From Candidatus Pelagibacter sp. (lineage in GTDB: Bacteria; Pseudomonadota; Alphaproteobacteria; Pelagibacterales; Pelagibacteraceae): a DNA stretch of 52,145 nucleotides. The position numbers were made by a program, and so were the translations under genes. Shown piece by piece: positions 17,731 to 27,255 of the stretch. The notes beneath the pieces are model-generated. The model was not told where the DNA came from. It did no database searches and saw only the letters and a list, made by a program, of their open reading frames with translations. The stretch covers positions 1 to 52,145 of the forward strand of contig JAOIRP010000003.1 in the NCBI GenBank assembly GCA_028221385.1, written 5' to 3'. Numbering within the stretch: the stretch's first letter is position 1; each line of letters begins with the position of its first letter.

Positions 17731-18324
17731 ATGAATTATAGTTTTGAATACATAGACATTATTCTTCTTGCCATGATAGCTGGTTTTATTTTTTTACGTT
17801 TAAGAGGAATACTTGGAAAAAAAACAGGTTTTGAGGGTAAAATGCCATCTCAATTTGAGAAAGAATTTAAAAAATTTGAAATTAAACAAAAGCCACCAAA
17901 ACAAGAATTTGATGAAGAAGCCCAAAAAGATTTTTTAAAGGGTGCTAAAATAGCTTATGAAACAATTATTACTGACTTTAGCGATAGTGATAATAAACTT
18001 ATAGCGAGCAAGCCTTTACTTGGTAAAAAAATTCATGATCAATTCAAGGAAGCACTTTTAGAAAGAAAAAAAAATGGTCATCACGCGGAGATAACATTTA
18101 TAGGTATAAAATCAGCGGTTATTAAATCACAAAAACATGTAGAAAATAGTTTGGAAGTAACTGTTGATTTCATAAGTGAAATTATAACTTGCATTAAAGA
18201 TAAAGAGAAAAAATTAATTTCAGGTGACTCAGAAAAAATTAAAACAGTTTACGATACCTGGGTTTTTGCTAAAGATATAAATACATCCAATTTAAACTGG
18301 TTATTAATTGATACAATTACTTAA
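17731..18324 (+). CDS. Tim44-like domain protein (TimA type)
   Basis: This is an inner-membrane-anchored protein with one N-terminal hydrophobic helix (about residues 7-22) followed by a charged linker and a C-terminal Tim44-like domain (about 60-195). Bacterial relatives (TimA) lie next to secB and smr in alphaproteobacteria, and mitochondrial Tim44 belongs to the same fold. The ATG at 17731 is chosen because it begins just before the membrane helix; an upstream in-frame TTG at 17689 would add an unneeded leader overlapping fxsA's 5' region. The downstream Smr gene begins immediately after the stop. Confidence 0.85.
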   Translation: MNYSFEYIDIILLAMIAGFIFLRLRGILGKKTGFEGKMPSQFEKEFKKFEIKQKPPKQEFDEEAQKDFLKGAKIAYETIITDFSDSDNKLIASKPLLGKKIHDQFKEALLERKKNGHHAEITFIGIKSAVIKSQKHVENSLEVTVDFISEIITCIKDKEKKLISGDSEKIKTVYDTWVFAKDINTSNLNWLLIDTIT

Positions 18325-18762
18325 TTGATAAAAAAGATCTCAGATAAAGACAAAAAAGATTGGGAAAATTTTATAAAAGATGAAGAAAGAATTCCAAATA
18401 AAGACTCAATTTCATCGAAAAAAATAAGACATGAAAAAATAAAAAAAATTGACTTGCATGGATATTCTCTTCAAGAGGCAAATAAATCTGTAGAGAGTTT
18501 TATTCAAAAATGTTTTGATAATAGTGTTACTAAGATTATAGTAATTACAGGAAAAGGTTTAAGGTCCAAAAATAAAGAAAACCCCTATCTCTCTAAAGAT
18601 TTGAGCATTTTAAAATATTCTGTGCCAGAGTTTATCGAAAATAATAGTTTACTTAATAAAATGATCATTGAAATAACTGATGCAAAAATAGAGGATGGAG
18701 GAAGTGGAGCTTTTTATATTTACCTAAAGAATAAATTTAAATCAAAAAATATTAAAGAATAA
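18325..18762 (+). CDS. Smr/MutS2 C-terminal domain protein
   Basis: This protein consists of an Smr domain, a nicking or RNA-cleaving nuclease module related to the MutS2 C-terminus. [13 protein letters not shown] (about residue 38) gives the conserved DLHG motif. [11 protein letters not shown] is the GKG block, and [13 protein letters not shown] is the C-terminal 'GG.GA.yv.L' block. The start is most likely TTG at 18325, directly after the Tim44 gene stop, since no ATG precedes the domain. In many alphaproteobacteria a lytic transglycosylase (mltA) lies between the Tim44-like and smr genes; here it is absent. Confidence 0.88.
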   Translation: MIKKISDKDKKDWENFIKDEERIPNKDSISSKKIRHEKIKKIDLHGYSLQEANKSVESFIQKCFDNSVTKIIVITGKGLRSKNKENPYLSKDLSILKYSVPEFIENNSLLNKMIIEITDAKIEDGGSGAFYIYLKNKFKSKNIKE

Positions 18763-20119
18763 ATTTTGATAAGTCTGTATCTTTAACTAATTGGTCAAGA
18801 TTTTGCTTTACATAATCAGAATTAATCACAATTTTTTCACCAGCTCTATCTGTTGCTGTAAAACTAATATCATCTAAAATTCTTTCTATAATGGTATGCA
18901 ATCTTCTTGCACCAATATTTTCCACTGTGGCATTAACTTCTGAGGCCATATTTGCTATAGCATCTATTCCATCTTCAGAAAATTCTAGATCTACATTTTC
19001 AGTTTTTAAAAGAGCAACGTATTGTTTTATTAAACTATAGTCTGGCTCTTTTAGAATTCTTTTAAAATCTTCACTTGTTAAAGCTTCCAGCTCGACTCTG
19101 ATTGGTAGCCTTCCTTGAAGCTCAGGCAAAAGATCAGATGGCTTTGCAAGTTGAAACGCACCAGATGCAATAAATAAAATATGATCTGTTTTAATTGGCC
19201 CATATTTTGTACTTACGGTTGTTCCCTCAATCAAAGGAAGCAAGTCTCTCTGAACTCCTTCTCTAGAAACATCTCCTCCTACTCTGTCTGTTCTACCTGA
19301 AATTTTATCTATTTCATCCAAGAAAACTATTCCATTGTTTTCTGTTGAATTTTTTGCAGAACTTATAATTTTATCTTCTTCAATTAATTTGTCTGACTCA
19401 TCATTAATAAGAATTTCATGGGACTCTTTTACTGACATCTTCTTTTTTTTTTGTTTGTTACCAACTGTTTTTCCAATCATTTCACCAATATTGATCATGC
19501 CAATATTTGCACCAGGCATACCAGGTATTTCAAAAGAAGCTTGAGAGCCGCTATCATTTACAGCTATCTCAATTTCATTATCATCCAAATCACCTTCTCT
19601 TAATCTTTTTCTAAAACTTTCTCTAGTTGCTAAACTTGCTTTATTGCCGACTATTGCGTCTAGAACTTTTTCTTCGGCTAATTTTTGTGCTTTTGCTAAA
19701 ACTTCTTTTCTTTTTTTTACCTTCTCCATCGCAATTGCGATTTCAAGTAGATCTCTAATAATTTGCTCAACATCTCGACCAACATAACCAACTTCCGTAA
19801 ATCTCGTAGCCTCTACTTTTACAAAAGGGGCCTCAGCTAATTTTGATAATCTTCTAGAAATTTCTGTTTTTCCGACACCTGTAGGACCCATCATTAATAT
19901 ATTTTTTGGTAAAATTTCATTTTTCATTTCACCTTTAAGAGCTTGTCTTCTCCATCTATTTCTTAATGCAATAGCAACAGCTTTTTTAGCTTTATTTTGC
20001 CCAACAACATATCTATCTAACTCAGAAACTATTTCTCTTGGTGAAAGTGAACTAACCAAAGAAGAACTTGTTTCTTCTTTCTTATCTTTAGGAAAGGGAG
20101 TTATGTTTGATTTTTTCAT
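18752..20119 (-). CDS. hslU: ATP-dependent protease ATPase subunit HslU (ClpY)
   Basis: HslU is the AAA+ unfoldase that feeds substrates into the HslV peptidase. Walker A GPTGVGKT is at residues 78-85. A long I-domain follows, then Walker [12 protein letters not shown] and the sensor region [15 protein letters not shown]. The C-terminus DLSKFIL is the tail that docks into HslV. Length is 455 residues. The start overlaps the hslV stop by one base, so the two are co-translated, in the usual hslV-hslU order. Confidence 0.98.
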   Translation of the reverse strand: MKKSNITPFPKDKKEETSSSLVSSLSPREIVSELDRYVVGQNKAKKAVAIALRNRWRRQALKGEMKNEILPKNILMMGPTGVGKTEISRRLSKLAEAPFVKVEATRFTEVGYVGRDVEQIIRDLLEIAIAMEKVKKRKEVLAKAQKLAEEKVLDAIVGNKASLATRESFRKRLREGDLDDNEIEIAVNDSGSQASFEIPGMPGANIGMINIGEMIGKTVGNKQKKKKMSVKESHEILINDESDKLIEEDKIISSAKNSTENNGIVFLDEIDKISGRTDRVGGDVSREGVQRDLLPLIEGTTVSTKYGPIKTDHILFIASGAFQLAKPSDLLPELQGRLPIRVELEALTSEDFKRILKEPDYSLIKQYVALLKTENVDLEFSEDGIDAIANMASEVNATVENIGARRLHTIIERILDDISFTATDRAGEKIVINSDYVKQNLDQLVKDTDLSKFIL

Positions 20120-20634
20120 TAAATTTTTTCAATTTTAATATTATTATTTGTAAATACACAAATCTCAGAGGCAACCTGTATTGCTTTTTTTGCTACTTCT
20201 TCGGCACTTAAATCTGTGTCCAATAAAACTTTCGCAGCAGCTAGTGCATAGTTTCCACCAGAACCTATTCCAATTGCATTTCCCTCAGGTTCTAAGACGT
20301 CACCAGTTCCAGAAATAATATAACTATTTTCTTTGTCTCCTATTGCCATTAAAGCTTCTAGTCTTCTTAAATATTTATCAGTTCTCCAGTCTTTTGCCAA
20401 TTCTACAGCAGCACGAGGAAGGTTACCGGCATGTTTTTCAAGTTTTGCCTCTAATCTTTCAAATAAAGTTAAAGCATCAGCTGTTGAGCCTGCAAATCCA
20501 GCTATTACATTTCGTTTTTCAATTTTTCTCACTTTTGCAGCAGTACTTTTTATAACAGTATTACCCATACTAACTTGACCGTCCCCAGCCACAACTACTT
20601 CATTATTTTTTCTTATAAGTACTATTGTTGTCAT
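20119..20634 (-). CDS. hslV: ATP-dependent protease subunit HslV (ClpQ)
   Basis: HslV is the threonine peptidase of the bacterial proteasome-like HslUV complex. After Met removal the protein starts with the catalytic Thr in TTIVLIRK, followed by [13 protein letters not shown] and KVRKI, all family-typical. The [13 protein letters not shown] segment lies near residue 122. Length (171) matches. Its start faces hisB across a 91-bp AT-rich divergent gap. Confidence 0.98.
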   Translation of the reverse strand: MTTIVLIRKNNEVVVAGDGQVSMGNTVIKSTAAKVRKIEKRNVIAGFAGSTADALTLFERLEAKLEKHAGNLPRAAVELAKDWRTDKYLRRLEALMAIGDKENSYIISGTGDVLEPEGNAIGIGSGGNYALAAAKVLLDTDLSAEEVAKKAIQVASEICVFTNNNIKIEKI

Positions 20635-20725
20635 AGATTATAGATGGATATTAATTTTTATAGTTCAAGTGCTTGATTACTAATATTGATATAATTAACT
20701 AATCTCTATATACCTATAATTAATT

Positions 20726-21316
20726 ATGACTAGAAAAGGAAAAGTTTCTCGAAAAACAAAAGAAACAAGCATCAGTGTTGAATTAAATATTGATGGAAAA
20801 GGTAAATATAAAATTGATACAGGCATAGGTTTTTTAGACCATATGCTGGAACAGCTATCAAAACATTCATTAATAGATATAAATTTAAAAGCAAAAGGAG
20901 ATACTCATATAGATCTCCACCACACTACAGAAGACACGGGGATAGCTATAGGTGAAGCTTTAAAAAAAGCGCTAAAAAATTATGCAGGAATTAGAAGATA
21001 TGCTCACGCGATGATTCCAATGGATGAAACATTAACAAGAGTTGCAATAGATGTTTCAAATAGACCTTACTTGATATGGAAAGTTAAATTAAAAGTAGAA
21101 AAACTTGGGGAGATGGATACAGAGCTCTTTAAAGAGTGGTTTCAAGCATTTTCTCAGTCAGCAGGAATAACATTACACATGGAAAATATTTATGGAGATA
21201 ATAGCCATCATATAATTGAGTCTTGTTTTAAGGCTCTAGCAAGGTCATTAAGAACTGCATTGGAAATTGACCCTAGAAACAAAAAAAGTATTCCATCAAC
21301 TAAAGGTTCATTATAA
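20726..21316 (+). CDS. hisB: Imidazoleglycerol-phosphate dehydratase
   Basis: HisB dehydrates imidazoleglycerol phosphate to imidazole-acetol phosphate. The metal-binding motifs [16 protein letters not shown] and [17 protein letters not shown] are intact, as are the second-half equivalents [14 protein letters not shown] and [18 protein letters not shown]. At 196 residues it is the monofunctional dehydratase without the phosphatase domain. It leads the hisB-hisH-hisA-hisF-hisE cluster, the usual alphaproteobacterial arrangement. The start ATG follows two TATAAT-like stretches in the divergent gap, but no clear -35 could be assigned. Confidence 0.97.
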   Translation: MTRKGKVSRKTKETSISVELNIDGKGKYKIDTGIGFLDHMLEQLSKHSLIDINLKAKGDTHIDLHHTTEDTGIAIGEALKKALKNYAGIRRYAHAMIPMDETLTRVAIDVSNRPYLIWKVKLKVEKLGEMDTELFKEWFQAFSQSAGITLHMENIYGDNSHHIIESCFKALARSLRTALEIDPRNKKSIPSTKGSL

Positions 21317-21321
21317 AATTG

Positions 21322-21948
21322 ATGAATGTCACGATTGTTGACTACAATTCAGGAAACATTAGTTCAGTAATAAATTCTTTTAAGGAAGCCGCTAAAGAAA
21401 AAGTTAATATTGAAGTAACGTCAAATTTAAATAAAATTAAATCGAGTGATAAGGTGGTATTGCCGGGCCAGGGATCGTTTAAAAGCTGCATTGATGCTTT
21501 AAATTCTATAAACGGTCTAGTTGACACTTTAAATGAATTTGTAATAAATAATAAAAAACCCCTGCTTGGAATTTGTGTTGGTTTACAAATGTTTGCTGAT
21601 GTTGGTTATGAAGAAACTGAAACAAAAGGGTTAGGTTGGATCTCAGGTAAAATTTCAAAAATAGATAATCTAAATGGAAAATATAAACTTCCTCATATTG
21701 GTTGGAATCAGATTAATATTGTTAAGGAAAGTAAGATTTTTAAAAATATAGAAAATAATTCTCATATGTATTTTGTACATAGTTATGAATTTATTCCAGA
21801 AGACAAAAATGTAATCTCCGCAACAACAGATTATTCTTCAAACATAGTATGTTCGGTTGAAAAGGAAAATATTTTTGGGACTCAATTTCATCCTGAAAAG
21901 AGTGACAAAATAGGACTTAAAATAATTAATAACTTTATAAATTTATAA
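21322..21948 (+). CDS. hisH: Imidazole glycerol phosphate synthase glutaminase subunit HisH
   Basis: HisH hydrolyses glutamine and passes ammonia to HisF. The triad is visible: nucleophile Cys in LLGICVGLQM, and the His-x-Glu pair in GTQFHPEKS. The N-terminal VTIVDYNSGNISSV is typical. The ATG at 21322 is preferred over a TTG three bases upstream. The gene starts 5 bp after hisB and ends just before hisA. Confidence 0.96.
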   Translation: MNVTIVDYNSGNISSVINSFKEAAKEKVNIEVTSNLNKIKSSDKVVLPGQGSFKSCIDALNSINGLVDTLNEFVINNKKPLLGICVGLQMFADVGYEETETKGLGWISGKISKIDNLNGKYKLPHIGWNQINIVKESKIFKNIENNSHMYFVHSYEFIPEDKNVISATTDYSSNIVCSVEKENIFGTQFHPEKSDKIGLKIINNFINL

Positions 21949-21949
21949 A

Positions 21950-22666
21950 ATGAAAGTATTTCCAGCAATAGATATTAAAGATAAAAAATGTGTCAGATTA
22001 GTTAAAGGTGACTTTAATAATAAAACTGAATATCAAATGTCACCAGTTGACCAAGCTGGTAAATATAAAGATTATGGTTTTAAAAATTTACACATTGTTG
22101 ATTTAGATGGAGCCTTAACTGGAGAGACGATGAATTTAGATATAATTATGGAAATAGTTAGTAAATTTGATCTTAAAATCGAAGTAGGTGGAGGGATTAG
22201 AACTATGGATAGTATTAGAAAATATAATGATGTTGGTGTAGATAAAATTATTTTAGGCAGCGCTGCTATAAAAGATAAAAGTTTTTTAAAAGAAGCATGT
22301 GAAAAATTTTCAAATAAAATTGCTTTAGGTCTGGATGCTAAAGATGGGTATTTGTCAGTATCTGGTTGGAAAGAAAATTCTAATCAATTAACTTTAGATT
22401 ACTTAAAAGAAGTTAATGATTATGGTGTTAGTAGATTGATCTACACAGATATTAATCGAGATGGTATGAAACAAAGCCCAAATTTTGAAGAAACATCAAA
22501 AGTTGCTGAAGTATCAAGTTGTCCTGTAATTATATCAGGTGGAGTTTCATCAATAGAAGATGTCAAAAAAGCCAAAGGCTTAAAAAATATCGAAGGCATA
22601 ATAGTTGGGAAAGCCATTTATGATGGCGATATTAATTTAGATGAACTGGTAAAAGAAGATGCTTAA
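21950..22666 (+). CDS. hisA: ProFAR isomerase HisA
   Basis: HisA performs the Amadori isomerisation of ProFAR to PRFAR. It is a TIM barrel with half-barrel symmetry. Catalytic Asp is in [14 protein letters not shown], the first phosphate site in [10 protein letters not shown], the second acid in YTDINRDGM and the second phosphate site in [11 protein letters not shown]. Length is 238 residues. It overlaps hisF by 8 bp. Confidence 0.97.
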   Translation: MKVFPAIDIKDKKCVRLVKGDFNNKTEYQMSPVDQAGKYKDYGFKNLHIVDLDGALTGETMNLDIIMEIVSKFDLKIEVGGGIRTMDSIRKYNDVGVDKIILGSAAIKDKSFLKEACEKFSNKIALGLDAKDGYLSVSGWKENSNQLTLDYLKEVNDYGVSRLIYTDINRDGMKQSPNFEETSKVAEVSSCPVIISGGVSSIEDVKKAKGLKNIEGIIVGKAIYDGDINLDELVKEDA

Positions 22667-23414
22667 AAATAGAATAATACCGTGTCTTGATGTTAAAAAT
22701 GGTCGTGTTGTTAAAGGTATTAACTTTGTTGACCTTAAGGATGCGGGAGATCCCGTTGAGCAAGCAAAAGTATACAGTGACGGTGGGGCTGATGAAATTT
22801 GTTTTTTAGATATTACGGCCTCAAATGAAAATAGAGAGACTATTTATGAAGTTGTTAAAAAAACTTCAAAAAAATGTTTTGTACCTTTAACAGTTGGTGG
22901 CGGAGTTAGAAGTATTGAAGATATAAATAAATTGTTAAATTGTGGAGCTGATAAAGTTTCAATTAACACAGCTGCAGTGCAAAACTCTGATGTAATAATT
23001 GAAAGTTCAAAAAAATTTGGGTCTCAATGTATTGTAGTTGCAATTGATGCCAAAAAAAATAATGAAAAATGGGAAGTGTTTACACATGGAGGAAGAAATA
23101 AAACGGGTATCGATGCTATAGATTTTGCAAAAAAAATGGAAGATTGTGGTGCCGGTGAATTATTGGTTACGTCAATGGATAGAGATGGAACACAAGTTGG
23201 TTACGATATTGATTTAATGTCTAAGATTTCTACAACAGTAAATATTCCTATAATAGCATCAGGTGGTGTAGGAAATTTAGGTCACTTAGTAGATGGAATT
23301 GAAAAAGGAAAAGCTAGCGCTGTATTAGCTGCATCCATATTTCATTATGGAAAACACTCTATTAAAGAAGCAAAGGAATATTTGGACTCAAAAGGAATAC
23401 CTGTTAGAATTTGA
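22659..23414 (+). CDS. hisF: Imidazole glycerol phosphate synthase cyclase subunit HisF
   Basis: HisF cyclises PRFAR with ammonia from HisH to give IGP and AICAR; AICAR re-enters purine synthesis through PurH, also in this window. The TIM barrel has the first catalytic Asp in [17 protein letters not shown], phosphate-binding [10 protein letters not shown], the second Asp in [13 protein letters not shown] and ASGGVG. Length is 251 residues. The stop lies one base before the hisE start. Confidence 0.97.
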   Translation: MLKNRIIPCLDVKNGRVVKGINFVDLKDAGDPVEQAKVYSDGGADEICFLDITASNENRETIYEVVKKTSKKCFVPLTVGGGVRSIEDINKLLNCGADKVSINTAAVQNSDVIIESSKKFGSQCIVVAIDAKKNNEKWEVFTHGGRNKTGIDAIDFAKKMEDCGAGELLVTSMDRDGTQVGYDIDLMSKISTTVNIPIIASGGVGNLGHLVDGIEKGKASAVLAASIFHYGKHSIKEAKEYLDSKGIPVRI

Positions 23415-23415
23415 T

Positions 23416-23688
23416 ATGCTCAAAACATTAGAAAATTTATTTATTTTAGCAAGAGATAGAAAAAAAAAACCAGTAAACGGATCATATACAAATAAATTAC
23501 TGAGTGAAAAATCATTAAGTAAAGCTAAGGTCATAGAAGAAATAGGCGAGCTAATTGATGCAGTTGAAAAAGATACAAATAAGATACATGAGGCAGCTGA
23601 TGTTTTTTATCACTTGATAATGTATCTCGAGGCCAACAACATAAAAATTGAAGATGTAATGATGGAATTAGACAAGAGAAAAAAATGA
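23416..23688 (+). CDS. hisE: Phosphoribosyl-ATP pyrophosphatase
   Basis: HisE removes pyrophosphate from phosphoribosyl-ATP, the second step of histidine synthesis. The MazG-like all-alpha fold motif is present: KVIEEIGELIDAVEK with the metal-binding glutamates, then EAADVFYHLIMYLE with the E-x-x-D pair. The start at ATG 23416 gives 90 residues, in line with the family. A longer frame from 23347 would run through the end of hisF and is rejected. It overlaps the HIT gene by 4 bp. Confidence 0.95.
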   Translation: MLKTLENLFILARDRKKKPVNGSYTNKLLSEKSLSKAKVIEEIGELIDAVEKDTNKIHEAADVFYHLIMYLEANNIKIEDVMMELDKRKK

Positions 23689-24050
23689 TTTATGATGATA
23701 ATAATATTTTTGCAAAAATTTTAAGAAAAGAAATTCCCTGTAAAAAAATTTATGAAGATGAGTTTGTGTTATCGTTTTATGATATCAATCCTCAGAAGAA
23801 AATTCATGCACTTGTAATACCAAAAGGAAAATATATAGATTTTGACGACTTCACTACAAAGGCATCAGCAAACGAGATGGTTGGACTGTTAAAAGGAATC
23901 AAAACTGTAGCTAAGGAACTTGGTATTTCTGTTGATAAAGGCAAAGGATACAGAGCATTAACCAATATCAATGAGCATGGGGGCCAGGAAGTCCCTCATT
24001 TACATTTTCACTTGTTTGGAGGTGAAAAAGTTGGCAAAATGGTAGAATGA
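23685..24050 (+). CDS. HIT family nucleotide-binding hydrolase (HinT-like)
   Basis: HIT-family enzymes of the HinT branch hydrolyse nucleoside phosphoramidates. The histidine triad HLHFHLFGG is at residues 105-113. The N-terminal NIFAKILRKEIPCKKIYEDE and HALVIPKGKY match HinT proteins. Length is 121 residues. It follows hisE with an ATGA overlap and precedes a GNAT gene with another ATGA overlap, so it belongs to the his transcript. Confidence 0.94.
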   Translation: MIYDDNNIFAKILRKEIPCKKIYEDEFVLSFYDINPQKKIHALVIPKGKYIDFDDFTTKASANEMVGLLKGIKTVAKELGISVDKGKGYRALTNINEHGGQEVPHLHFHLFGGEKVGKMVE

Positions 24051-24550
24051 GCCAATCAATTTTAAGAAAATACTTAGAAATAAAGTCATTAGAAGATCTT
24101 AAAGAGGTAAAGAAACCTTCAGAAAATTTTTCTGTACAACTTATTGATTCAAAAGATTTTCAATTAAATAAATTTTTTTATAAAAATGTTGGAAAAAACT
24201 GTAATTGGATAGACAGATTAGTTTGGACTGACCAGAATTGGACAAAGTATGTTTCAGATCCAAATCTGTTTTCATATGTACTTAAAGAAAATGATGAAAT
24301 AGTTGGGTATTATGAGCTTATTTATAAGCTTGAAAAACGAGAGGCTGAAATTGCATATTTTGGAATATTAGAAGAGTACAGGGGTTTAAAATTAGGTGGT
24401 TACTTACTTAGTGACGCAATTAAGTGTTCATTTTTAAAAGGAGCTATAAGGATTTGGCTTCACACTTGTTCTAACGATCATAAAAATGCGTTAAGCAACT
24501 ATTTGGCCAGAGGTATGAAAATATTTAAATCAGAAACATTAAAGATCTGA
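24047..24550 (+). CDS. GNAT family N-acetyltransferase
   Basis: The C-terminal half has the GNAT fold. A central strand AEIAYFGILEEYRG is followed by the acetyl-CoA pyrophosphate-binding turn GLKLGGYLL (about residues 115-123, a variant of Q/R-x-x-G-x-G/A) and a LHTCSNDHKNALSNYLARGM helix typical of the family. The N-terminal 60 residues are not recognised. It is the last gene of the his-linked transcript; the substrate is unknown. It abuts the convergent lolA-like gene. Confidence 0.85.
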   Translation: MSQSILRKYLEIKSLEDLKEVKKPSENFSVQLIDSKDFQLNKFFYKNVGKNCNWIDRLVWTDQNWTKYVSDPNLFSYVLKENDEIVGYYELIYKLEKREAEIAYFGILEEYRGLKLGGYLLSDAIKCSFLKGAIRIWLHTCSNDHKNALSNYLARGMKIFKSETLKI

Positions 24551-25099
24551 TTAATCATCTTTTTTTGGTAACTCAAAGATTTTATCATTTATATTTTGAT
24601 TGATCCTCACCGAAGAAATAAAAGTTATACTTAAATTTTGATAGATATCTTCAATTTGCCAGCCAACAAGATTAAAGTTTTTTTTATCAAAAAAAATATT
24701 TATTTCATTATTATTTTCTAAAATTTGATAATTCAAATATTTTTTATCTAACTTTCTAGGTTTTGAATTATTAAGTTTCGATATCAAATATTCTTTATCT
24801 AGCAATAAAGAGAGGGCAGTTTTTTCGAGTGGATAAATATAATAGTTATTGTTTTTTATTACTAGTGATTTTCCGTTTGAAACAATAGTTTTCTTATTAA
24901 AGTTATCATATTTACACAAAATTTTTTTTGGGTATTTAATAACACATTTTCCTTGTTCCTTTTTTTCATCAATAGACTGTATGAAATTAAATGTTAAATT
25001 ATTAGTTTTTTGTAAATGATTAATTATATTTTGGCTATCAGATGGTAAAACTTGTTGGCTTAAAGTTATAAAAAAAATAATTAAAAATAGCCTAAACAT
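24551..25099 (-). CDS. lolA: LolA-like outer-membrane lipoprotein carrier protein
   Basis: This is a periplasmic chaperone that moves lipoproteins from LolCDE to the outer membrane. The N-terminus is a hydrophobic signal sequence (about residues 2-20) without a lipobox. A LolA-like half-barrel follows: LTFNFIQSID near residue 34, then ILCKYDN, GKSLVIKNNNYYIYP and a C-terminal IFFDKKNFNLVGWQIED. Length is 182 residues. Divergence is strong, but the position right after ftsK is the usual alphaproteobacterial one. Its start overlaps the ftsK stop by one base. Confidence 0.82.
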   Translation of the reverse strand: MFRLFLIIFFITLSQQVLPSDSQNIINHLQKTNNLTFNFIQSIDEKKEQGKCVIKYPKKILCKYDNFNKKTIVSNGKSLVIKNNNYYIYPLEKTALSLLLDKEYLISKLNNSKPRKLDKKYLNYQILENNNEINIFFDKKNFNLVGWQIEDIYQNLSITFISSVRINQNINDKIFELPKKDD

Positions 25100-27189
25100 T
25101 ACAAAACATCTCTTTTGCCGACATGATTAGCTTTACTAACAATTCCTTCATCTTCCATCATGTCAATAATTCTAGCAGCTCTGTTATATCCAATTTGAAG
25201 TTTTCTTTGTAAAAATGAAGTGGAAGCCTTGCCTTCTGATTTAATAATATTTAAGGCTTCTTGATACAAATCGTCTTTATCTTGATTATTGGCAGAGGAT
25301 TCTCCCATTTCTTTTTCATCTGCAAAATTTAAGATTTCATCTATATAATCTGGCTCAGCTTGATTTCTTAGATGACTGTTAACTTTCTCTATTTCATTTT
25401 CAGAAACAAAAGGAGCGTGAATTCTGACAATACGGTTAGCAGAAGACATATAAAGCATATCTCCCTTTCCTAATAATTGCTCAGCACCTTGCTCACCTAA
25501 AATTGTTCTACTGTCTATCTTTGAAGTTACCTGAAAAGAGATACGGGTTGGAAAATTTGCTTTGATAGTCCCAGTAATAACATCAACGCTAGGTCGTTGC
25601 GTAGCCATAATGATATGTATTCCAGCAGCCCTAGCCATTTGAGATAATTTTTGGATGTAATTTTCTATTTCCTTTCCTGCTACAAGCATTAAGTCTGACA
25701 TCTCATCAACAATAACAACAATATAGGGCATTGCTAAAGAGTGTTTTGAATTGTAGCCATCAATATTTTTCACTCCTTTTTTAGTCATCAGCCTGTATCT
25801 ACTCTCCATTTCCTTTACAACCCAACCTAAAACTGAGGCAGCCTTTTTTGCCTCTGTTATTACAGGACATAATAAATGTGGTATCCCTTCATAAGTAGAA
25901 AGCTCCAACATTTTGGGATCTATTAAAATAAATTTGCACATACTTGGCTTATGTCGATAAAGTAAAGAAAGTATTATTGTATTAATACAGACCGATTTAC
26001 CAGAACCAGTCGTACCCGCAATTAAAAGATGAGGCATAGTTGCGAGATCACCTATTATTGGCAATCCAGAAATATTTTTCCCTAAAGCAATTGGTAATTT
26101 GACACTACTTTTGCTAAAGTCACTGCTAGTTAATATTTCGCTCATATAAACATTTTCTCTTTTAGAATTAGGTAGTTCAATTCCAATTGTGCTTCTCCCA
26201 GGAATAGTTGCAATTCTAGCAGACTCAGAGCTGGTGTTTCGCGCAATATCATCAGAGAGATTTATAATTTTAGAAACTTTCACACCAGCAGCAGGCTCAA
26301 ACTCATTTAATGTAACAACTGGGCCATGACTCACTTTTTTAATATTACCATTAACACCAAAATCTAAAAGAATTTTTTCTAAAAAACCACTGTCAATGAA
26401 ATCGTCTTCATTTAATTTATTCTTATCTTTGTTACTCGGAATTTTAAGTAAATTTATTGGTGGCAAATCAAATTTAGTTTTCTGCGAGTCCTGTAGAGTT
26501 TCATTTTTGATGAAGGGTAAATCTTCCTGAATTAAATCTTTGATTTGATCTTGAGGTATAAATTCGTTAATGACCTCATTTTTTTTAGTATAGTTTTTTT
26601 TTGAAGAAGTGAATAAAAAATTAAATAATTTTTTAGTAAATAAATAAAAAGAATTAACTTTAAATTGAACACTAATCAAAAATAAGACAAAAATTATAAA
26701 AATGAAAAGGAAGTAAAAAAATTGAGAATTAATATTAATTAAATCATTTAGGAAAGTTGTTTCAAGATATTTACCAACAAAACCACCATTACCATTTACA
26801 TAAAGTTTAAAAGTTTCAGAGTAAAAAAAACTAAAAAATAGAGACCCAATTAAAGAGTATAATAATGAGTAAAAAAAACTGCCAAGTATTAATAAAATCA
26901 TTTTATTTCTAAAGATATTTATGCCAGTGAAAATTAAACTCAAAGGAACTAAAAAAGAAATTAACCCAAAAGATTGAAAAAATAAATCAGCTGTAAAACT
27001 GCCATGAAAACCCAATAGATTATTTATTTTCGTATTATCAGGGAAAATAAAATTAGGATCATCAGGTGAATAACTTATCAATGAAGTTAAAACGAAAATA
27101 CCACATATAACGATAACTATCGCTAAAATTTCAATAAATCTATTGATACTAAAATTTAGTGCGTTATTGGCTAATTTTTTAATTTCCAT
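25099..27189 (-). CDS. ftsK: DNA translocase FtsK
   Basis: FtsK anchors at the division septum and pumps DNA towards the dif site for XerCD recombination. The 696-residue protein has four to five N-terminal membrane segments (about residues 17-175), a short linker, and the motor domain with Walker A GTTGSGKS at 392-399 and Walker B region IVVIVDEMSDLM. The C-terminal gamma winged-helix domain (from about residue 635) carries FLQRKLQIGYNRAARIID. The linker is much shorter than in E. coli. KOPS orientation across oriC could be examined with this protein in mind. Confidence 0.97.
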   Translation of the reverse strand: MEIKKLANNALNFSINRFIEILAIVIVICGIFVLTSLISYSPDDPNFIFPDNTKINNLLGFHGSFTADLFFQSFGLISFLVPLSLIFTGINIFRNKMILLILGSFFYSLLYSLIGSLFFSFFYSETFKLYVNGNGGFVGKYLETTFLNDLININSQFFYFLFIFIIFVLFLISVQFKVNSFYLFTKKLFNFLFTSSKKNYTKKNEVINEFIPQDQIKDLIQEDLPFIKNETLQDSQKTKFDLPPINLLKIPSNKDKNKLNEDDFIDSGFLEKILLDFGVNGNIKKVSHGPVVTLNEFEPAAGVKVSKIINLSDDIARNTSSESARIATIPGRSTIGIELPNSKRENVYMSEILTSSDFSKSSVKLPIALGKNISGLPIIGDLATMPHLLIAGTTGSGKSVCINTIILSLLYRHKPSMCKFILIDPKMLELSTYEGIPHLLCPVITEAKKAASVLGWVVKEMESRYRLMTKKGVKNIDGYNSKHSLAMPYIVVIVDEMSDLMLVAGKEIENYIQKLSQMARAAGIHIIMATQRPSVDVITGTIKANFPTRISFQVTSKIDSRTILGEQGAEQLLGKGDMLYMSSANRIVRIHAPFVSENEIEKVNSHLRNQAEPDYIDEILNFADEKEMGESSANNQDKDDLYQEALNIIKSEGKASTSFLQRKLQIGYNRAARIIDMMEDEGIVSKANHVGKRDVL

Positions 27190-27255
27190 AAATTAATGAA
27201 TCAAATTAATCACTTTGTATCACCTAATTATTATTGTTAAAATTAAAAATTAATT

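Noticed and set aside
20333..20578. ORFs on the plus strand opposite hslV, and similar opposite parB, mnmE, tsaD and others
   Set aside because: They are antisense shadows of well-conserved genes with no recognisable protein features.
20635..20725. A defined sigma-70 promoter for hisB
   Set aside because: Several TATAAT-like stretches exist in the AT-rich gap but no -35 at proper spacing, so a single promoter cannot be chosen.
23347..23415. Longer hisE starting inside hisF
   Set aside because: The extra 23 residues are out-of-frame hisF sequence; ATG 23416 right after the hisF stop gives the family length.
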